This document shows, piece after piece, positions 7,858 through 10,894 of a stretch of 10,894 bases of DNA. Origin of the DNA: Eimeria necatrix. Lineage: Eukaryota; Apicomplexa; Conoidasida; Eucoccidiorida; Eimeriidae. A program made the translations under genes and the position numbers. How positions within the stretch are numbered: position 1 is the stretch's first letter; every line of letters starts with the position of its first letter. The DNA is taken from positions 1 to 10,894 of the forward strand of contig NW_013651947.1 in assembly GCF_000499385.1 (NCBI RefSeq), in the 5' to 3' direction. The notes beneath the pieces were generated by a model. That model ran no database searches, was not told where the DNA came from, and was given only the letters and a program-made list of their open reading frames with translations.

Positions 7858-8137
7858 GCGGCGAGGAGCTGCTGCGCGGCGACGCAGACCCCACGGCCAA
7901 GGCCCGCTGGGAAACCCTCTGTGGGGTCCAGTGGCCCTGCAAGCAGCAAAGCTGCCCCACAGACTTCAGCAGCAACTGCCCCAAGGGCTGGGCCGAGGGG
8001 CCCCCCGGCTCTGCGCGCTGCAGGGGCCCCCCGGGCTACGGGGGCCCCTGCCCTTTGCTGCTGGACTTGTCGGGGTACAGGGGCCGCCCGCAGCTGAAGG
8101 CGGCGCTGCAGCAGCGCTGCGGCCTCGCCTGGGGCTG

Positions 8138-8196
<59 letters not shown>

Positions 8197-8403
8197 GGAG
8201 GAAGCGGAACTTCGGGGCCCCCTGCCCCCTCGGCTGGCAAGAACTTGACTTCCACTTGTGTCGGGGGCCCCCCTCTTTCATTTCTTCGGAAAATTGCCCG
8301 CGGGAAATTTCTTTAAAATCCGAAGAAGACCGCCGGGCCTTTGCTGCGCTTTGCAAAGTCCGCTTTCCCTTCCAAGGTGACACGCCAGGGGCCTCTCTCC
8401 CCC

Positions 8404-8443
<40 letters not shown>

Positions 8444-8693
8444 GCTGCTGCTGCTGCTGCTGCTGCTGCCGCTGCTGCTGCTGCTGCTGCTGCTGCTGCC
8501 GCTGCTGCTGCTGCTGCTGCTGCTGCTGCATGCAGCGCTCCAGACAGAACTGGCTGCGAAGTGGACTTCGGCTTTGTGTGCCCTGTGGGCTGGACGGACT
8601 CCGGCGACGGGCAGCTCTGCCGGGCGCCGCAGAACTACAGGGGCAGCTGTGAGTGGCCTGACCACTGCAGCAACTCGAGGTGACCAGTGGTCA

Positions 8694-8734
<41 letters not shown>

Positions 8735-9020
8735 AGGCGGCCAAGAAGTGGCCTTCGGCGCACTCTCGCAGCAGCAGAAGCTGCAGCAAATGGCTGCCTG
8801 CGACGTCCAGTGGCCCTGTGAGTGCTGCAGCAGCTTCCCCCGAAGCAGCAAACTAATTTGCTGCTGCAGGCGTTGGAGAGTTCCAAGAAGCAGCAGAACC
8901 AGCAGCAGCAGAACCAGCAGCAGCAGAACCAGCAGCAGCAGCAGCAGCAGCAAACGTAAGTCGCACACGGCACCGCCGAGCCACGCAGCGGCGGGCTGTA
9001 CGTACACCCCACAGACACCT

Positions 9021-9054
<34 letters not shown>

Positions 9055-9069
9055 GACGAAGACGAATGA
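6645..9069 (+). CDS. Secreted CPW-WPC domain protein, five domains, spliced
   Basis: Model exons: 6645-7032, 7089-7204, 7264-7314, a possible microexon 7400-7414, 7524-8376, 8544-8648, 8737-8817, 8870-8955, 9025-9069. All phases close and give 579 residues (574 without the microexon). The start at 6645 is chosen because it opens a signal peptide (MKALIIICFFFVVCKPAAALT). Then come a Pro-rich stretch and charged helices (residues about 60-185). Domains, by their WPC-like ends: 1 (to YPC, 253-255), 2 (WPC, 327-329), 3 (WGC, 393-395), 4 (FPF, 471-473), 5 (WPC, 535-537). Typical motifs are CPLGW, CPKGW, CRAPQNYRGSC and CDVQWPC. Domain 5 is rebuilt across two introns, each junction restoring an expected residue. 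The tail is Ala/Glu/Pro-rich, then Gln-run and DEDE. Domain 2 contains a poly-Ala insertion and a poly-Ser run separates 3 and 4. CPW-WPC proteins are apicomplexan-specific; several are on Plasmodium zygotes and ookinetes, and the molecular role is unknown. Least sure: the junctions at 7204-7524 and the last exon, since the frame from 8737 stays open to 9209 without splicing. Confidence 0.85.
7473..7520 (+). repeat. (CTG)16 at the 3' splice site of a CPW-WPC intron
   Basis: Sixteen CTG units run straight into CAG|GCC, the proposed acceptor of the large CPW-WPC exon at 7524. The sequence just before it, 7460-7472, is CCG/CTG-like. In the CPW-WPC frame it would encode poly-Leu. Confidence 0.85.
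8406..8528 (+). repeat. (CTG)n with regular CCG interruptions, intronic
   Basis: Forty-one triplets: CTG x12, CCG, CTG x8, CCG, CTG x9, CCG, CTG x9. It fills most of the 167-bp intron 8377-8543, between donor CAAG|GTGACA and acceptor GCGCTCCAG|AC. Splicing it out joins CPW-WPC domain 4 to domain 5 with the expected spacing. Confidence 0.9.
8695..8733 (+). repeat. (CTG)13 at the 3' splice site of a CPW-WPC intron
   Basis: Thirteen pure CTG units followed at once by CAG|GC. The intron 8649-8736 is 88 bp and starts with a strong GTGAGT. Splicing joins T to GC and restores the domain cysteine in NYRGSC. No other pyrimidine tract is available. Confidence 0.92.
8996..9010. promoter_or_regulatory. 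Palindrome family member in last CPW-WPC intron
   Basis: CTGTACGTACACCCC shares the core TGTACGTACA and right arm with the perfect elements at 3132 and 10046. It lies in the proposed 69-bp intron 8956-9024, about 15 bp before the acceptor. Confidence 0.4.
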
Positions 9070-9324
9070 GGGCGCCGCAAATGGTCACGGCCAAGACCAG
9101 TGGACCACTTGACGACAATGGCCTTCTCCACTCCCAGCTGCTGCCTCGAGGAGCTGCTGCCTCTGCTGCTGCTGCTGCTGCTGCTGCTGCGCTCCCCGAC
9201 AGCAGCTGAGCAGCAGCAGCAGGCGCTGCAGTGGGCCGCCCCCTTTCCTGCCTTTTGCTGCTTCTGCACTGCACACAGCAGACGAAATTGCCCAGAAAGT
9301 ATTATATAATAAATCTGCAAATAA

Positions 9325-9363
<39 letters not shown>

Positions 9364-9364
9364 A
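9325..9364. repeat. (TAAA)10 microsatellite
   Basis: Ten TAAA units, followed by a short AT-rich run (TATATATTATATATAC). No coding potential. Confidence 0.95.
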
Positions 9365-9734
9365 TATATATTATATATACATTATATGTGTATTTAAACT
9401 TATGAATAAACGGAAAGTGAACTTTTAATTATATTTGCTTTTGCATGCATGCAGCCAAAACACCCCACAAAAGCCGCGGCTGCAGACTTTCATAGACATG
9501 CATGCAGCTGCAGCAAATAAGCTGCTGCTGCTCCCGTCTTGCTGCAGCTTGCTGCAGCAGCACGTCCTCTCAATTGCTGCTGCAGCGCAGCAGCAAACAT
9601 GCGGCGCTGCAGCAGCAGGCTTGCCTCGAAGTGCTGCGGAGTTGTGAGAGGCTTTAGAGGAAACAGAAATTAAAGAATTTAATTTAATGATTAAAAGCCG
9701 TTGGGTTTGTCCAAGAGGCTTCCGTGGAACCGCC

Positions 9735-9752
9735 GGGGTGTCTGTACACCCC
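9735..9752. promoter_or_regulatory. Palindrome GGGGTGT-CTGT-ACACCCC
   Basis: Perfect 7-bp arms around four bases, in intergenic DNA. The arms match the GGTGT/ACACC family, here extended outward by two more G/C pairs. The spacer differs from the ACGT copies, so the arms rather than the spacer seem to define the element. Confidence 0.45.
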
Positions 9753-9810
9753 AGCGGCCAACTGCGCCTTTTGAGTCATTTCTTTTAAAGTAAAAAACAT
9801 TGGCCCGCAG

Positions 9811-9896
9811 CAGCAGCAGCTGCTCCTGCTGCAGCATCAGCAGCAGCTGCAGCAGCAGCAGCTGCAGCAGCAGCAGCAGCTGCAGCAGCAGCAGCT

Positions 9897-9928
<32 letters not shown>

Positions 9929-9963
9929 TGCGGGAGCTGGGGCGAGCGCTCAGACTGTTATAA
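9811..9963 (+). CDS. Possible Q/L-rich terminal exon
   Basis: From CCCGCAG|CAG to TAA, 50 codons give Gln runs punctuated by Leu (QQQLLLLQHQQQ, then repeated LQQQQ) and end in LRELGRALRLL. The Leu spacing and ending look like a coiled-coil tail. There is no ATG in frame, so it would need an upstream exon, which I cannot identify. The Ala and Ser frames are equally open. This may be only a CAG repeat with PstI-like CTGCAG interruptions. Confidence 0.2.
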
Positions 9964-10045
9964 GTGGAGTATTGAAGAGCGAAAGTGGAAAAGAAAGTTT
10001 TGGTTTTTGAGGAACTCGAAAGGGGCGGAAGTGCGCTGTGCGCGA

Positions 10046-10059
10046 GGTGTACGTACACC
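10046..10059. promoter_or_regulatory. Palindrome GGTGT-ACGT-ACACC
   Basis: Perfect 14-bp palindrome identical to those in the RRM1 exon but in non-coding DNA, about 170 bp past the stop codon of the DCN1-like gene. Its right half begins a 14-bp unit, CGTACACCCGAGCG, duplicated in tandem at 10052-10065 and 10066-10079. Confidence 0.5.
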
Positions 10060-10118
10060 CGAGCGCGTACACCCGAGCGGCCCTGCAGCTTCGAAGCCCC
10101 AAAAAAGTGGAATTGAGC

Positions 10119-10216
10119 AATAAATGAATAAATTAAAGGAATAAATGCATAAATTAAAGAATAAATGCATAAATTAAAGAAATAAATGAATAAATTAATT
10201 AAATAAATGAATTAAA
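10119..10216. repeat. AT-rich short tandem repeat
   Basis: Units of about 20 bp of the type AATAAATGCATAAATTAAAG recur four to five times with drift. The array ends 15 bp before the stop codon of the DCN1-like gene, so it may form that gene's 3' UTR. Confidence 0.8.
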
Positions 10217-10231
10217 TCAAAGAATCCAGCT

Positions 10232-10359
10232 TCACTTCTTGCTGCGCTGCTCCCGCATCCACTCCACGAAGTTGTCGATCAGCAGCGGCCACGCGCCGTC
10301 GTCTTCGTACTCCGCCAGCACGCGGTCAATGGTCTGGTCCACTGGTCCACTGCCGCTGC

Positions 10360-10412
<53 letters not shown>

Positions 10413-10858
10413 GGGCAGGAGAGGGCGAACTCGAGGACCATGAGCCAGACGTCCTTGTTGATGCTGCGCAAGGTGGAGATACACTCCACGTACTGCAGAA
10501 AGGGCTGCAGCAAACACCACTGCAGCGGCTGCAGCAGCAGCAGCCAGTAAGCAGCAGCAAGGTCTTTGGGGAGCTGCTTCTGCTGCGGCTCCAGCGCGTA
10601 GCCGAAGGCGAAGCTGTAGACCCGCCGCAGCAGCAGCAAGTCCCTGTAGGGCGCCTGCTGCTGCTGCTGCACCTGCGCCTGCAGCCCCTGCAGTGTATCT
10701 ACACCTAAACTCCGCAGCCCCCGAAAGAAGTCTTCTCGAGTTATCACTCCTTGCGTTTTGCATTCGCAGTGGAAGGCGAAGACCAAAAAGAAAATGTCAT
10801 CAAGTCCCACTCCCAAGTCCTCCGCCAGCCTCTCCAGCCCTTCTCCTTGAATTGCCTT

Positions 10859-10894
<36 letters not shown>
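10232..10894 (-). CDS. DCN1: DCN1-like cullin neddylation protein (PONY domain), 5' end outside window
   Basis: DCN1/DCUN1D proteins help transfer Nedd8 from its E2 (Ubc12) to cullins and so activate cullin-RING ubiquitin ligases. The visible 220 residues are one open exon running off the window. They start with poly-Ala (11), then EGLERLAEDLGV, the start of the PONY domain. Family landmarks follow in order: KTQGVITREDFFRGLRSLG, AAYWLLLLQPLQW, SINKDVWLMVLEFA and YEDDGAWPLLIDNFVEW near the C-terminus. The cullin-contacting Asp, Ala and Asp of the human protein are present as D in KDVW, A in GAWP and the first acidic residue of LIDNF. A run of about 16 Ser plus GSGSG and a short linker is inserted between the penultimate helix and the YEDDGAWP segment, and a Gln run (QVQQQQQ) lies earlier. 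Both are triplet expansions in frame. N-terminal residues, including any UBA domain, are outside the window; a splice acceptor CAG|GA at the edge of the poly-Ala run is also possible. Confidence 0.9.
10861..10894. repeat. CTG tract at window end
   Basis: At least 11 CTG units on the plus strand, cut by the window edge. On the sense strand of the DCN1-like gene it reads GCA and continues the PONY frame as poly-Ala. Sense-strand CAG polarity, as in exonic tracts elsewhere here, favours coding. Confidence 0.7.

Larger units (their letters stand above)
9070..9810. other. Intergenic region after the CPW-WPC gene
   Basis: No supported gene. It holds interrupted CTG/CAG blocks (9130-9225, 9515-9630), the TAAA array, the TGCATGCA sites and a palindrome. 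A possible coding stretch near 9545-9646 ends at a donor-like GTT|GTGAGA and reads KHAALQQQACLEVLRS in one frame, but the other two frames are open too and none joins cleanly to the candidate exon at 9811. Confidence 0.4.

Noticed and set aside
7033..8097. 354-codon plus-strand open frame with poly-Cys and Gln runs
   Set aside because: It overlaps the CPW-WPC exons in the wrong frame and reads through the intronic CTG tract as poly-Cys. The CPW-WPC frame has the family motifs.
7071..9274. Long minus-strand open frames (394 and 412 codons) opposite the CPW-WPC gene
   Set aside because: They are antisense shadows of GC-rich coding sequence and triplet repeats, with no recognisable domain.
10692..10705. 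AGTGTATCTACACC as another palindrome family member
   Set aside because: It encodes the conserved LGVDTLQ segment of the DCN1-like protein and one arm is imperfect, so coding constraint explains it.
1..10894. CRISPR arrays, bacterial operons, insertion sequences, tRNA or rRNA genes
   Set aside because: The repeats are simple microsatellites and minisatellites without spacers. Genes have introns, and I saw no transposase, tRNA cloverleaf or rRNA core sequence.

Overview
The window looks like nuclear DNA of a coccidian apicomplexan, most probably an Eimeria species. CAG/CTG triplet tracts are everywhere and, in coding exons, give runs of Ala, Ser and Gln. A run of TTTAGGG telomere-like units lies inside the window. 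Genes have GC-rich exons and short AT-rich introns. CPW-WPC cysteine-rich proteins are an apicomplexan family. The organism call rests on these features only; no database search was possible.

Layout. 1-650: AT-rich minisatellite. 796-1304: 11-bp GGGGC/oligo-A minisatellite inside a 515-nt stretch with no T. 1310-1993: GC-rich, no supported gene, with a stem-loop and a palindrome. 1994-3817 (minus): RNA-binding protein gene with RRM exons; the RRM1 exon lies in an exact 561-bp tandem duplication. 3985-4022: interstitial telomere-like repeat. 4175-4259: (TA)n. 4260-5500: alternating GC-rich islands and AT-rich gaps that look like a many-exon gene, probably minus strand; only its last exon is reasonably supported. 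5522-6399 (plus): FOPNL/FOR20-like LisH centrosomal protein. 6645-9069 (plus): secreted five-domain CPW-WPC protein in eight exons plus a possible 15-nt microexon. 9070-10231: repeats, palindromes and one doubtful Q/L-rich exon. 10232-10894 (minus, 5' end outside the window): DCN1-like cullin neddylation factor.

None of these genes obviously shares a pathway. FOPNL-type proteins serve basal bodies, and CPW-WPC proteins are known from Plasmodium zygotes and ookinetes, so the two neighbours could both act in sexual stages; this is inference.

The most interesting pattern came from building splice models that keep domains in frame. In the three spliced genes, long triplet tracts in introns read CTG on the sense strand and lie next to the 3' splice site, where they seem to act as the pyrimidine tract. 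Tracts in exons, including those of the neddylation gene, read CAG/AGC/GCA on the sense strand. A second pattern is a recurring palindrome, GGTGT-N4-ACACC, found in intergenic DNA, an intron and the duplicated RRM exon.
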